A DNA stretch of 8,241 nt from Spirochaetia bacterium (GTDB taxonomy: Bacteria; Spirochaetota; Spirochaetia; JABMQR01): NCBI GenBank assembly GCA_016784705.1, contig JADHUD010000098.1, forward strand, positions 1-8,241, read 5' to 3'. Made by a program: the position numbers and the translations under genes. Positions 1 through 6,327 of the stretch are shown piece by piece. Position 1 is the first letter of the stretch. The number at the start of each line of letters is the position of its first letter. The notes beneath the pieces are model-generated. The model searched no databases and was not told the origin of the DNA. It was given only the letters and a program-made list of their open reading frames with translations.

Positions 1-1
1 G

Positions 2-280
2 CTTATTAAAAACATTTTTCTGATTCCTGTTCATTTATATAGACTAATAATATCTCCGTGGACTCGATCTGCATGTATATATACACCTTCTTGCTCAAAA
101 TATATGATAGAAGCAGTACATGGTCATGGTATTATAAGGGGAGGAATTCTTGGGTTAACAAGAGTCGGCAGATGCCATGGGACTTTTTTTATTGGTGGTG
201 AGGATCCAATTCCTGATGAATTTAAGTGGAAGAGTGTTTTTGGGAATTATAAAAAATTTCATTTAAAAAAAACAAAATAA
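2..280 (+). CDS. yidD: Membrane protein insertion efficiency factor YidD (5' end outside window)
   Basis: Reading from base 2 gives 92 codons and a TAA stop with no in-frame start before the conserved part, so the gene begins just left of the window. The translation fits the YidD (DUF37/UPF0161) family: the LYRLIISPW segment, then CIYTPSCSKY matching the family's C-x-(Y/F)-x-P-T-C-S-x-Y signature, then GHGIIRGG, RVGRCHG and the DPIPDEF ending. YidD is a small, amphipathic, membrane-associated protein that helps insert Sec/YidC substrates into the inner membrane. It often sits beside rpmH, rnpA and yidC. Here nothing of that cluster is visible, because the next gene is an opposing uridine kinase. 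The usual RCxP is RCHG here, and the tail is short and lysine-rich. The family assignment is firm. Confidence 0.9.
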   Translation, partial: LIKNIFLIPVHLYRLIISPWTRSACIYTPSCSKYMIEAVHGHGIIRGGILGLTRVGRCHGTFFIGGEDPIPDEFKWKSVFGNYKKFHLKKTK

Positions 281-282
281 TC

Positions 283-901
283 TTAACTTTCAGCTATTTG
301 TCGAATAAAGGGTAATAATGCCTCTAGTGCACTTTCATTATATCCACCTTCAGGAATTATTAAATCTGCATACATCTTTGTGGATTCAATAAATGAATAA
401 TGGCCTGGTCGTACAACTTCTAAATATTGGTTAATAACGGATTCAACTGTCCTTCCCCGTTCTTTTACATCTCTTTGAAGCCTCCGAATAAAACGTATAT
501 CATCCGGTGTATCAACATACAGTTTTAAATCAATTAAATTCCTGATAACCGGATCAGTAAGGATCATTAAGCCTTCAATAATAACTAATGATCTTGGTTC
601 AACTATGATTATAACTCTCTTTACGTTTATGGTGCACAAAATCATATTGGGGCATCTCAATTTTCTGATAGTTCTTAAGGGTGTGTAAATGTTCATACAA
701 GAGCTTATTATCAAAAGCATCAGGATGATCAAAGTTGTAAGCAGTAATTTTCTCATTATTTATGTACTCAGCGGAACGGTAATAATTATCTTGTGGAATA
801 AATACAAAGTCTGGAATGATTTCTGCAATTTTTCTTGCAATTGTAGATTTTCCTGAACCTGAACCTCCAGTAATACCAATTATTTTAACTTGTTTTTTCA
901 T
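283..901 (-). pseudogene. udk: Uridine kinase split by a one-base frameshift
   Basis: Uridine kinase phosphorylates uridine and cytidine to UMP and CMP in cytosolic pyrimidine salvage. The first frame starts at the ATG at 901, with AAGAGG about 6 bases upstream. It carries the Walker A loop GGSGSGKS (residues 12-19), the QDNYY motif with D38, and NFDHPDAFD (56-64), then stops at 599-601 after 100 residues. The rest of the protein continues in another minus-strand frame: VEPRSLVIIEG, the lid-like RRLQRDVKERGR, VRPGHYSFIESTKMYADLIIP, and a TAA stop at 283-285. Removing one base near 603-630 joins the halves into about 205 residues, the normal family length. Both halves keep their motifs, so the lesion is either recent or a sequencing/assembly error. 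There is no homopolymer or obvious slippery site at the junction. Its 3' end lies 2 bases from the end of yidD on the other strand. Confidence 0.88.
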
Positions 902-1222
902 ATTATTCCTCTTAACTTATCTATCCTATATTAACCTATATTACAACGAACAAAGGAAAAAAATTATTTCTATTGTTTTATTGTAATTACTTATAAAATA
1001 TTAAAGTTTATGAAATTTGTCTTTATTAAATTCTATTTATTCATAGTAAATTCTGCATAATCATTGATTCTTCTAAATACTATAGCATAAAATCATTTCA
1101 TATTAATATTTTTTTAGCTTTATTAACCAATCTACTCCGAGTACTATTAATGTGTTTTTGGTTAAAAAAAATTTAACAATCTGATTACAAACTACTATCT
1201 TTTGCAGCAGGAACTGGACATT
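902..1222. other. AT-rich intergenic region between divergent genes
   Basis: About 320 bases separate the start of the uridine kinase (leftward) from the nuclease gene (rightward), so both promoters should lie here. I see no convincing open reading frame or RNA gene. On the minus strand, TTGTTC and TATAGG with a 17-base spacer upstream of udk is a weak promoter candidate, and TAATATAGG occurs twice in tandem there. On the plus strand no strong -35/-10 pair is visible. A pair of 8-base inverted arms (TTAACCAA at 1123-1130 and TTGGTTAA at 1158-1165) surrounds a short dyad, TACTC-C-GAGTA (1133-1143), which could be an operator or could be chance in such AT-rich DNA. Confidence 0.5.
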
Positions 1223-2437
1223 ATGACAATTCGAAAAAGTATTATCTGTATCATTATATTAATATTTGTATATTCACCCTCTGTATATTCAGTTGATAAA
1301 TCAGAATTAATTCTTGCGAGTTGGAATATAAGAATTCTATCAAATAACAGCAGGGATTCTGAAGAATTACAATATATCTCTAATATAATCAAACGATATG
1401 ATCTTATTGCAGTACAAGAAGTACGTGATGAGGAGGTACTGAAAAGGATTTTGGATATTCTTCCAGCAGAATGGTCTTATATTATTTCGGATCAAGTCGG
1501 ACGGGGAGTTAAAGAACGATATGCGTATCTATTTAATACAAATTTTGTTACAGCTTTGGGAAATGCATATTTATTGGAAGATCCTGAGGATGTCTTTATT
1601 AGGGAACCATTTATCTCAAGTTTCGTTTCTGAGAAATTTGATTTTACATTAATAACTTTTCACGCCCTATTTGGTGACTCTATTAATGACCGTCGAAAAG
1701 AAATTAGACTTTTACCTGAAGTAATTAACCTAGTTGATGCAGCAACTGGAAATGAAAGAGATATAATCTTACTCGGTGATTTCAATATGCCATCAAATGA
1801 CAAAAGTTGGATGATGGATCCATATGTTGCAATAATTCCATATCAAACTAAAACTACAATTTCAGATACAAGCAGTTACGATAATATTTGGTTACATAAA
1901 GAATTTACTTATAAAGAAAATTTTAAATCTCTATACGAAGTTTATTCTTTTGATGAAATACTATTTAATAATGATGATAGATTAGCAAGCACAACTTGCT
2001 CAGACCATAGGCCAATTTCAATTGTATTAAATGTTTTGGATGATAATGATATATCAGAAAATTGGTTTACTACTGCTCAACCCATTATTCAACCAAATGT
2101 TAATTCAAACAAATTTGTAAATAACAAAAATTTTGATTTATATAGTAACTATAAACCTGGGGACATTGAAATTACTCAAGTTATTTGGACACCCACTGAA
2201 AAAGAATCAGTAATTATCAAAAATCTAACAGAAAATGAAATATCTTTGGAGGGTTGGACTCTTGGTGATAAAAATAGTCCAGATTCATATGTATTCCCGT
2301 TTGGATCAAATATTTTAGCAAAAGAAACTCTTATAATTCATCATTCAGTTCTCAATTTCATAATTAATAATTCGAACGAAATTATATTCTTAAAAAGACC
2401 TGATAAAGTTGTTATTGATTTGTGGGAAAGTGAATGA
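1223..2437 (+). CDS. Secreted endonuclease/exonuclease/phosphatase-family protein with C-terminal lamin-tail-like domain
   Basis: The ATG at 1223 is preferred over the in-frame TTG at 1202: AGGAA lies about 10 bases upstream, and the 404-residue protein then starts directly with a signal peptide (MTIRK, a hydrophobic run to about residue 18, likely cleavage after SVYS at residue 23). Residues 28-271 form a DNase I-like phosphoesterase domain with the usual metal-binding and catalytic set: N35 (SWN), E66 (QE), H147 (TFHAL), D186 and N188 (GDFN), D220, and D261-H262 in SDHRP. Residues 312-401 resemble a lamin tail domain (LTD), with the pattern GDIEITQV, VIIKNL, ISLEGWTLGD, a late EIIFLKRP and VVIDL. 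A low-complexity Asn-rich linker (about 285-311) joins the domains. Export implies action outside the cytoplasm, probably on extracellular DNA or as a phosphodiesterase. The substrate cannot be told from sequence. It appears to be monocistronic. Confidence 0.88.
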   Translation: MTIRKSIICIIILIFVYSPSVYSVDKSELILASWNIRILSNNSRDSEELQYISNIIKRYDLIAVQEVRDEEVLKRILDILPAEWSYIISDQVGRGVKERYAYLFNTNFVTALGNAYLLEDPEDVFIREPFISSFVSEKFDFTLITFHALFGDSINDRRKEIRLLPEVINLVDAATGNERDIILLGDFNMPSNDKSWMMDPYVAIIPYQTKTTISDTSSYDNIWLHKEFTYKENFKSLYEVYSFDEILFNNDDRLASTTCSDHRPISIVLNVLDDNDISENWFTTAQPIIQPNVNSNKFVNNKNFDLYSNYKPGDIEITQVIWTPTEKESVIIKNLTENEISLEGWTLGDKNSPDSYVFPFGSNILAKETLIIHHSVLNFIINNSNEIIFLKRPDKVVIDLWESE

Positions 2438-2441
2438 TTCT

Positions 2442-2491
2442 GAAATAGATTGAAGCAGCTAGTAGATAGTATGAAATCTGTTTCTTTTTTT
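2442..2491 (+). terminator. Candidate rho-independent terminator of the nuclease gene
   Basis: GAAATAGAT (2442-2450) can pair with ATCTGTTTC (2476-2484) as nine pairs, one of them G-U, followed at once by a run of seven T (2485-2491). The loop is long, about 25 bases, so the structure is weaker than a classic terminator. It starts 4 bases after the nuclease stop codon. Its right arm and T-run belong to the 33-bp repeat that also forms half of the tRNA terminator. Confidence 0.5.
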
Positions 2492-2506
2492 ATATCGGGC
2501 TGAGTG
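2474..2506. repeat. 33-bp direct repeat, copy 1 (duplicate of tRNA-Pro 3' end and flank)
   Basis: This stretch is identical, base for base, to 2650-2682, 176 bases to the right. It contains half of the tRNA terminator arm (ATCTGTTTC plus seven T), the ATA spacer, and the last 12 bases of tRNA-Pro (TCGGGCTGAGTG on this strand). Similarity ends abruptly on both sides, and the rest of the tRNA is absent, so this is not a second tRNA gene. Confidence 0.9.
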
Positions 2507-2649
2507 TGGATGGATAAACACGTAATATTTTTTTTAGATTATTGCATTTTTCTATAATCTGGTTTAATTATCACACCAACGTGTTTATCTCGTAGTTTCT
2601 TTCGAAACTACTTAAATCTACCATTGCAAAATAAAAAAAGAAACAGAAA
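2507..2649. other. Short segment between the tRNA-end repeats, rich in inverted repeats
   Basis: 143 bases with no open reading frame of note. It contains an 11-bp perfect inverted repeat (GATAAACACGT 2513-2523 / ACGTGTTTATC 2579-2589). Nested inside is a 7-bp pair (AGATTAT 2536-2542 / ATAATCT 2554-2560). Just outside is a tight 8-bp hairpin with a 4-base loop (GTAGTTTC 2592-2599 / GAAACTAC 2604-2611). Together these could be a small structured RNA, a MITE-like element with short terminal inverted repeats, or the remnant of something inserted at the tRNA end. No clear target-site duplication beside the 11-bp arms is visible. Confidence 0.55.
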
Positions 2650-2669
2650 AAATCTGTTTCTTTTTTTAT
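2631..2669 (-). terminator. Terminator of tRNA-Pro
   Basis: Perfect 17-bp stem (2631-2647 with 2653-2669) and a 5-base A loop. The core pair is GAAACAGA/TCTGTTTC, flanked by seven A-T pairs. On the minus strand it starts 2 bases after the tRNA 3' end and finishes in a T-run, as expected for intrinsic termination. By symmetry it could also stop transcription coming from the left. Confidence 0.85.
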
Positions 2670-2682
2670 ATCGGGCTGAGTG
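2650..2682. repeat. 33-bp direct repeat, copy 2 (at the tRNA-Pro 3' end)
   Basis: Partner of 2474-2506, identical over 33 bases. Bases 2671-2682 are the 3' end of the tRNA gene (discriminator base, the acceptor 3' strand and part of the T stem); the remainder is the terminator loop and arm. Integrative elements commonly duplicate tRNA 3' ends, but the enclosed segment here is only 143 bases and carries no integrase. Confidence 0.9.
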
Positions 2683-2742
2683 GATTTGAACCACCGACTT
2701 CTTGATCCCGAACCAAGCGCGCTACCCCTGCGCTACAGCCCG
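2671..2742 (-). tRNA. tRNA-Pro, anticodon CGG
   Basis: The minus strand folds into a complete 72-base cloverleaf. The acceptor CGGGCTG/CAGCCCG gives 7 pairs and the discriminator is A. The D stem is GCGC/GCGC with loop AGGGGTA. The anticodon stem is CTTGG/TCAAG with loop TTCGGGA, so bases 34-36 are CGG, with T33 and G37. The variable loop is AAGTC, and the T stem is GGTGG/CCACT with loop TTCAAAT. It reads proline codon CCG. The C1-G72 pair and G37 fit tRNA-Pro identity. CCA is not encoded, since the flank is TATA, so the tail must be added by a nucleotidyltransferase. A promoter lies upstream at 2838-2867 and a strong terminator directly downstream. Confidence 0.97.
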
Positions 2743-2780
2743 AATGAAAATACGAGAGTAACTGGAATTAATCCCTGGTT

Positions 2781-2820
2781 TTCTGCTTGACTGATTAATA
2801 CAATAATCAGTTTAGCAGAA
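2781..2820 (-). other. Long hairpin in the tRNA-Pro leader
   Basis: TTCTGCT (2781-2787) pairs with AGCAGAA (2814-2820), and ACTGATTA (2790-2797) with TAATCAGT (2804-2811). The arms are separated by a T-T mismatch and a G-T wobble, giving about 16 pairs around a 6-base loop. It lies between the predicted tRNA promoter and the tRNA 5' end, so it would be transcribed as part of the precursor and removed by RNase P. It has no T-run and is not a terminator in either direction. Its function is unknown. Confidence 0.6.
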
Positions 2821-2837
2821 TCCTCTCATGAAAGACA

Positions 2838-2867
2838 AATATAAAACATAGAGTAATTGAATGTCAA
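2838..2867 (-). promoter_or_regulatory. Predicted sigma-70-type promoter for tRNA-Pro
   Basis: On the minus strand the -35 box is a perfect TTGACA (2862-2867) and the -10 box is TATATT (2838-2843, five of six consensus bases), with an 18-base spacer. Transcription would begin near 2831 and give a leader of roughly 90 bases before the tRNA. Confidence 0.55.
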
Positions 2868-2879
2868 CCAGTATCTTTA

Positions 2880-2908
2880 TTGACTCTTTATTTACTACAT
2901 GATATTTT
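2880..2908 (+). promoter_or_regulatory. Predicted sigma-70-type promoter for the PpiD-like gene
   Basis: TTGACT (2880-2885) and TATTTT (2903-2908) are separated by 17 bases. The start site would be near 2915, about 40 bases before the ATG at 2957. The -35 box lies only 12 bases from the -35 box of the opposing tRNA promoter. Confidence 0.5.
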
Positions 2909-2956
2909 TTTACAGCTATTAATACTATTTAAACTTGAAGGATAAGGATATCAATA

Positions 2957-4480
2957 ATGCCCCCGAAAAAAATAAGCAATATTAATGAAATCTCAAAAAC
3001 AAAAGAAACCCAGCCCCCCAAAAAAAGCAAGATCAAACTATCAGTAATTCTTAGTATAATTATGTTAGTTTTTGTCGTTATTGCTTTTGGGTTGAGCCCT
3101 ATTGCAGGAGCCTTTGGAGGTTCCAGTTCTGACCTTGTTTTTGGATACTATAACGAAGAACCTATTACATTTACATATAATAACTATTTTTATAATCAAA
3201 GAGAGTCAATAGCACAAAACTGGGATGTTAATGCAGATGATTCGAATTATGAGTATCAGGTTTATCAGATTTGGAAACAGGCTTATGACAATACTGTTAT
3301 ACATATAGCCCTTATGCAGGAAGCTGATAAAAGCGGACTCTTAATAACTGATAATGCGATCGATAGATATTTATTAGAGAGTGGACCATACATTAATAGT
3401 GAAGGCAAATTTGATCCTCAACTTTATAACTCAGTTTCAGATGTTACTAAGAAAAATATCCGTGATGAAGTAAAAGAATCCATTCTAACCCAAACGTTGA
3501 TAAATGACCTTTTTGGTTCCTATATTTCACCTGCGGAACTCGAATTTATTGATGCAATGGGTAAAAACGAGAAAGAATTCGATTATTTAGTGTTTCCTTT
3601 AACTACATATCCAGAAGAAAAAACTAAAGCTTATGGTGAATCTAATGCAATAGAATTTACTACAATAGAAGTTAGTATTATAACTTTATCTGGTGAAAAT
3701 AAGCAGGAAGCAGAAAGTATCTATAATCGAATTAAAAACAATGAAATTCTTTTTGAAGATGCTGCAAGAACCTATTCTCTTGATACGTATGCAGATAAGG
3801 GTGGAGAGGTTGGTGCTAATTATTTCTTTGCAATGCGGGAAAATTTTAATTCTGAAGAAGATTTGAATTCGGTTTTTTCATTAAAAGAAGGAGAAATCAG
3901 TTCTCTATTGGAAACCCCTTATGGATATAATATTTACCAAGTTAATAAAACACCAGAATTACCAGATTTTACAAATGAAGAGACTTTATCAATTGTTAAG
4001 GAATATTTGATTGCACGGGAACGAGGTTTGGTTGAAGATTATATCAACGCTGAAGTTTCTAATTTAATTTCTTTACATGAGGACCTTCCTTCAGTTGCTT
4101 CAGAAGCTGGTTTAGATATATTTTCCACATCCGCTACCCCAATCAATTACGGAGGATCACTATTTCTTGGTTCATTTCAATATAGTGATACAGAACAGTA
4201 TTTAGCAAACCTGGAAAATAACGAATCATCTCTTAGCAAACTGTTTGCAACTGAAAAAGGTAGTTTTTCAGAACCAATCAAGATAAATGAGGGCGTTTTA
4301 GTCGCCTTCTGTAAAGCAGATCTTGTTAATGAAGGGAATCTGGAAACTCTTTCGATGATTTACCCCTACATTGCCCCACAGGTACAGCAATCAGATTTTA
4401 CAAACAGCATATTTACTTCTGAAAAATTTGAAGATAACTTTTTACAGATTTTCTTTTCAGAAATACTTGCTACATCATAA
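2957..4480 (+). CDS. Membrane-anchored SurA/PpiD-like chaperone with degenerate parvulin domain
   Basis: This 507-residue protein has a Lys/Pro-rich cytoplasmic N-terminus, one membrane helix (about 28-52) and a long extracytoplasmic part: the single-anchor layout of PpiD. Residues 60-200 look like a SurA_N-type helical chaperone domain (start LVFGYYNEEPIT). Residues 236-331 form a parvulin (rotamase) fold, recognised by FEDAARTYSLD, the GGEVG loop (282-286), LKEGEISSLLETPYGYNIYQV. A C-terminal region of about 170 residues follows. The two histidines typical of active parvulins appear to be replaced (I241 in VSII, N325 in GYNI), so prolyl isomerase activity is doubtful. As with E. coli PpiD, holding of newly exported proteins is the more likely role. 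AAGGA (2944-2948) lies 8 bases before the ATG. The gene has its own promoter and terminator and converges on lepA. Confidence 0.85.
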   Translation: MPPKKISNINEISKTKETQPPKKSKIKLSVILSIIMLVFVVIAFGLSPIAGAFGGSSSDLVFGYYNEEPITFTYNNYFYNQRESIAQNWDVNADDSNYEYQVYQIWKQAYDNTVIHIALMQEADKSGLLITDNAIDRYLLESGPYINSEGKFDPQLYNSVSDVTKKNIRDEVKESILTQTLINDLFGSYISPAELEFIDAMGKNEKEFDYLVFPLTTYPEEKTKAYGESNAIEFTTIEVSIITLSGENKQEAESIYNRIKNNEILFEDAARTYSLDTYADKGGEVGANYFFAMRENFNSEEDLNSVFSLKEGEISSLLETPYGYNIYQVNKTPELPDFTNEETLSIVKEYLIARERGLVEDYINAEVSNLISLHEDLPSVASEAGLDIFSTSATPINYGGSLFLGSFQYSDTEQYLANLENNESSLSKLFATEKGSFSEPIKINEGVLVAFCKADLVNEGNLETLSMIYPYIAPQVQQSDFTNSIFTSEKFEDNFLQIFFSEILATS

Positions 4481-4481
4481 C

Positions 4482-4517
4482 AAAAAAGCTGTCAGCTAAA
4501 ACTGACAGCTTTTTTTT
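4482..4517. terminator. Bidirectional terminator between the PpiD-like gene and lepA
   Basis: AGCTGTCAG (4487-4495) and CTGACAGCT (4502-4510) form a 9-bp stem with a CTAAAA loop, flanked by A-run 4482-4487 and T-run 4511-4517. It works as an intrinsic terminator on either strand. It begins 1 base after the PpiD-like gene's stop, and the lepA stop codon (4516-4518 on the minus strand) lies in its outer A/T arm. Confidence 0.92.
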
Positions 4518-6327
4518 AATCTTTATCATCACTTTTTAAAACTGATAAAAATGCTTTCTGAGGAACTTCAACATTCCCCACCATTTTCATTCTTTTCTTA
4601 CCCTCTTTCTGTTTCTCAAGAAGTTTTCTCTTTCTGGAAATATCACCACCATAACATTTTGCTGTTACATCTTTGCGATATGCTGTAATTGTCTCTCTGG
4701 CGATTACATTGCTGCCTATAGCCCCTTGAATAGCTATCTTGAATTGTTGTTTAGGTATTTCGTTTTTAAGCTTCCTACAGACACTCCTCGCACGTGCAAC
4801 AGAATTTCCCCGGAAAACAAGTTGGGATAAAGCATCTACTATTGAGGCATTTACTAAAATATCCAATCTCACCAGGTCTGTAGATTTATAACCAATAATT
4901 TCATAATCAAATGAAGCATAACCACGACTTACTGATTTCATTTTATCATAAAAATCAAAGAGTACTTCAGCTAATGGCATTTCATAAATTAGTTCAACTC
5001 TTTTTTCATCCAGGAAATTCATAGCAATCTGTGTTCCTCGTTTTTCCATACATAAGTTAATCAAATTACCCACATAATCACTTGGTGTTATGATATTAGC
5101 CCTTATGTAGGGTTCTTCACATTTGAGAACATTGATTGGATCCGGATAATCAAGAGGATTATCAATAATACTCGTAGATTCATCTTTTAAATGTACAATA
5201 TACCTTACAGAAGGAGAGGTAAATACTATTGATAAATCAAATTCACGTTCAATTCTTTCTTGCACTACTTCCAAATGCAAGAGTCCCAGAAAACCACATC
5301 GAAAGCCGAATCCCAGCGCTGCTGATGAGTCCTTTTCATATACAAGAGATGCATCATTAAGCCGCAATTTATCTATTGCAGTATGCAATTCTTCATAATC
5401 ATTGGAATCAACTGGATAGATAGAAGAAAAGACTACTGGTTTAACTTCTTTAAACCCATCCAGAGGTAGAGAACAGGGGTTCTTTGCTGCAGTTATTGTA
5501 TCCCCAATGCGAATATCAGAAATCACTTTAATTCCTGCAATGATGTAGCCTACGTCACCTGCTGTAAGTTTTTGTTTCTTCTTTAATCCCATCTGAAACT
5601 TTCCGAGTTCTTCAATTTTATACTTGGATTTATTAAACCAGAACTCAATTTCATCGTTTAAGGATAGGGTTCCTTCAAACATACGGATGTGAACAATAAC
5701 ACCTCGATATGAATCATAGTGAGAATCAAAAATCAGAGCCTTAGGAGGTGCATTGGACTCACCGGAAGGTGCAGGAATATACTCTACAATCATCTCCAGT
5801 AATTCATCAACTCCTTGACCTGTTTTTGCTGAAACAAGAGCTGTAATATCCTGATCTAGGCCAAGATCATGATCAATCTGTCTCTTTACCCAGGGAATAT
5901 CAGCGCTGGGCAAGTCTATTTTATTTATGACAGGTATTATCTCAAGATTATACTCCATTGCCATATACATATTGGCAAGAGTTTGAGCCTCAACTCCTTG
6001 GGAAGCATCAATTAATAACAATGCACCCTCACAAGAAGATATCGCACGGGAAACCTCATAAGAGAAATCTACATGTCCGGGTGTGTCAACCAGGTTGAGC
6101 TCATACTCAACCCCTTGAGCAGAAATATAAGGAATTGTTACTGCCTGAGATTTTATAGTTATGCCGCGTTCTTTTTCAATATCCATTGAATCAAGCATCT
6201 GCTCAGTAATATTACGATCTGCAACAAGATGTGCACGTTCTATAAACCTATCCGCAAGAGTGGATTTTCCATGATCAATGTGTGCTATTATACAAAAGTT
6301 TCTAACATGTTTCTGAGATATGCCCAT
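4516..6327 (-). CDS. lepA: Elongation factor 4 (back-translocating GTPase LepA)
   Basis: LepA/EF-4 is a ribosome-binding GTPase related to EF-G. It promotes back-translocation or remobilises stalled ribosomes, and also aids initiation and assembly. From the ATG at 6327 the protein is 603 residues, normal for the family. All GTPase motifs are present: G1 AHIDHGKST (15-23), G2 ERGIT (53-57), G3 DTPGH (81-85), G4 NKID (135-138) and G5 SAKTG (166-170). Domain II, the EF-G-like domains and the LepA-specific C-terminal domain follow, including CYGGDISRKRKLLEKQKEG and the KRMK basic patch. A longer frame opens at TTG 6342 and adds five residues. I prefer the ATG, though only a weak GGG precedes it (6338-6340). 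With no good ribosome binding site, and ftsH ending 20 bases upstream, translation is probably coupled to ftsH. Confidence 0.97.
   Translation of the reverse strand: MGISQKHVRNFCIIAHIDHGKSTLADRFIERAHLVADRNITEQMLDSMDIEKERGITIKSQAVTIPYISAQGVEYELNLVDTPGHVDFSYEVSRAISSCEGALLLIDASQGVEAQTLANMYMAMEYNLEIIPVINKIDLPSADIPWVKRQIDHDLGLDQDITALVSAKTGQGVDELLEMIVEYIPAPSGESNAPPKALIFDSHYDSYRGVIVHIRMFEGTLSLNDEIEFWFNKSKYKIEELGKFQMGLKKKQKLTAGDVGYIIAGIKVISDIRIGDTITAAKNPCSLPLDGFKEVKPVVFSSIYPVDSNDYEELHTAIDKLRLNDASLVYEKDSSAALGFGFRCGFLGLLHLEVVQERIEREFDLSIVFTSPSVRYIVHLKDESTSIIDNPLDYPDPINVLKCEEPYIRANIITPSDYVGNLINLCMEKRGTQIAMNFLDEKRVELIYEMPLAEVLFDFYDKMKSVSRGYASFDYEIIGYKSTDLVRLDILVNASIVDALSQLVFRGNSVARARSVCRKLKNEIPKQQFKIAIQGAIGSNVIARETITAYRKDVTAKCYGGDISRKRKLLEKQKEGKKRMKMVGNVEVPQKAFLSVLKSDDKD

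Noticed and set aside
283..756. 157-residue minus-strand frame beginning with a hydrophobic MRKLLLTTLIILML stretch, looking like a small lipoprotein
   Set aside because: Only its C-terminal part (from about VKRVIII) is real and belongs to uridine kinase. The hydrophobic start is the out-of-frame reading of the kinase's N-terminal half, which is coding in the other frame.
1202..1222. TTG at 1202 as the start of the nuclease
   Set aside because: It would add seven polar residues before the signal peptide and would absorb the AGGAA ribosome binding site that serves the ATG at 1223.
2495..2506. A second tRNA gene at repeat copy 1
   Set aside because: Only the last 12 bases of tRNA-Pro are present; no D, anticodon or T arm can be formed from the neighbouring bases.
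2438..2956. CRISPR array or insertion sequence in the repeat-rich intergenic region
   Set aside because: There are only two repeat copies, spaced 176 bases apart and tied to a tRNA end, with no spacer series, no transposase and no long terminal inverted repeats.
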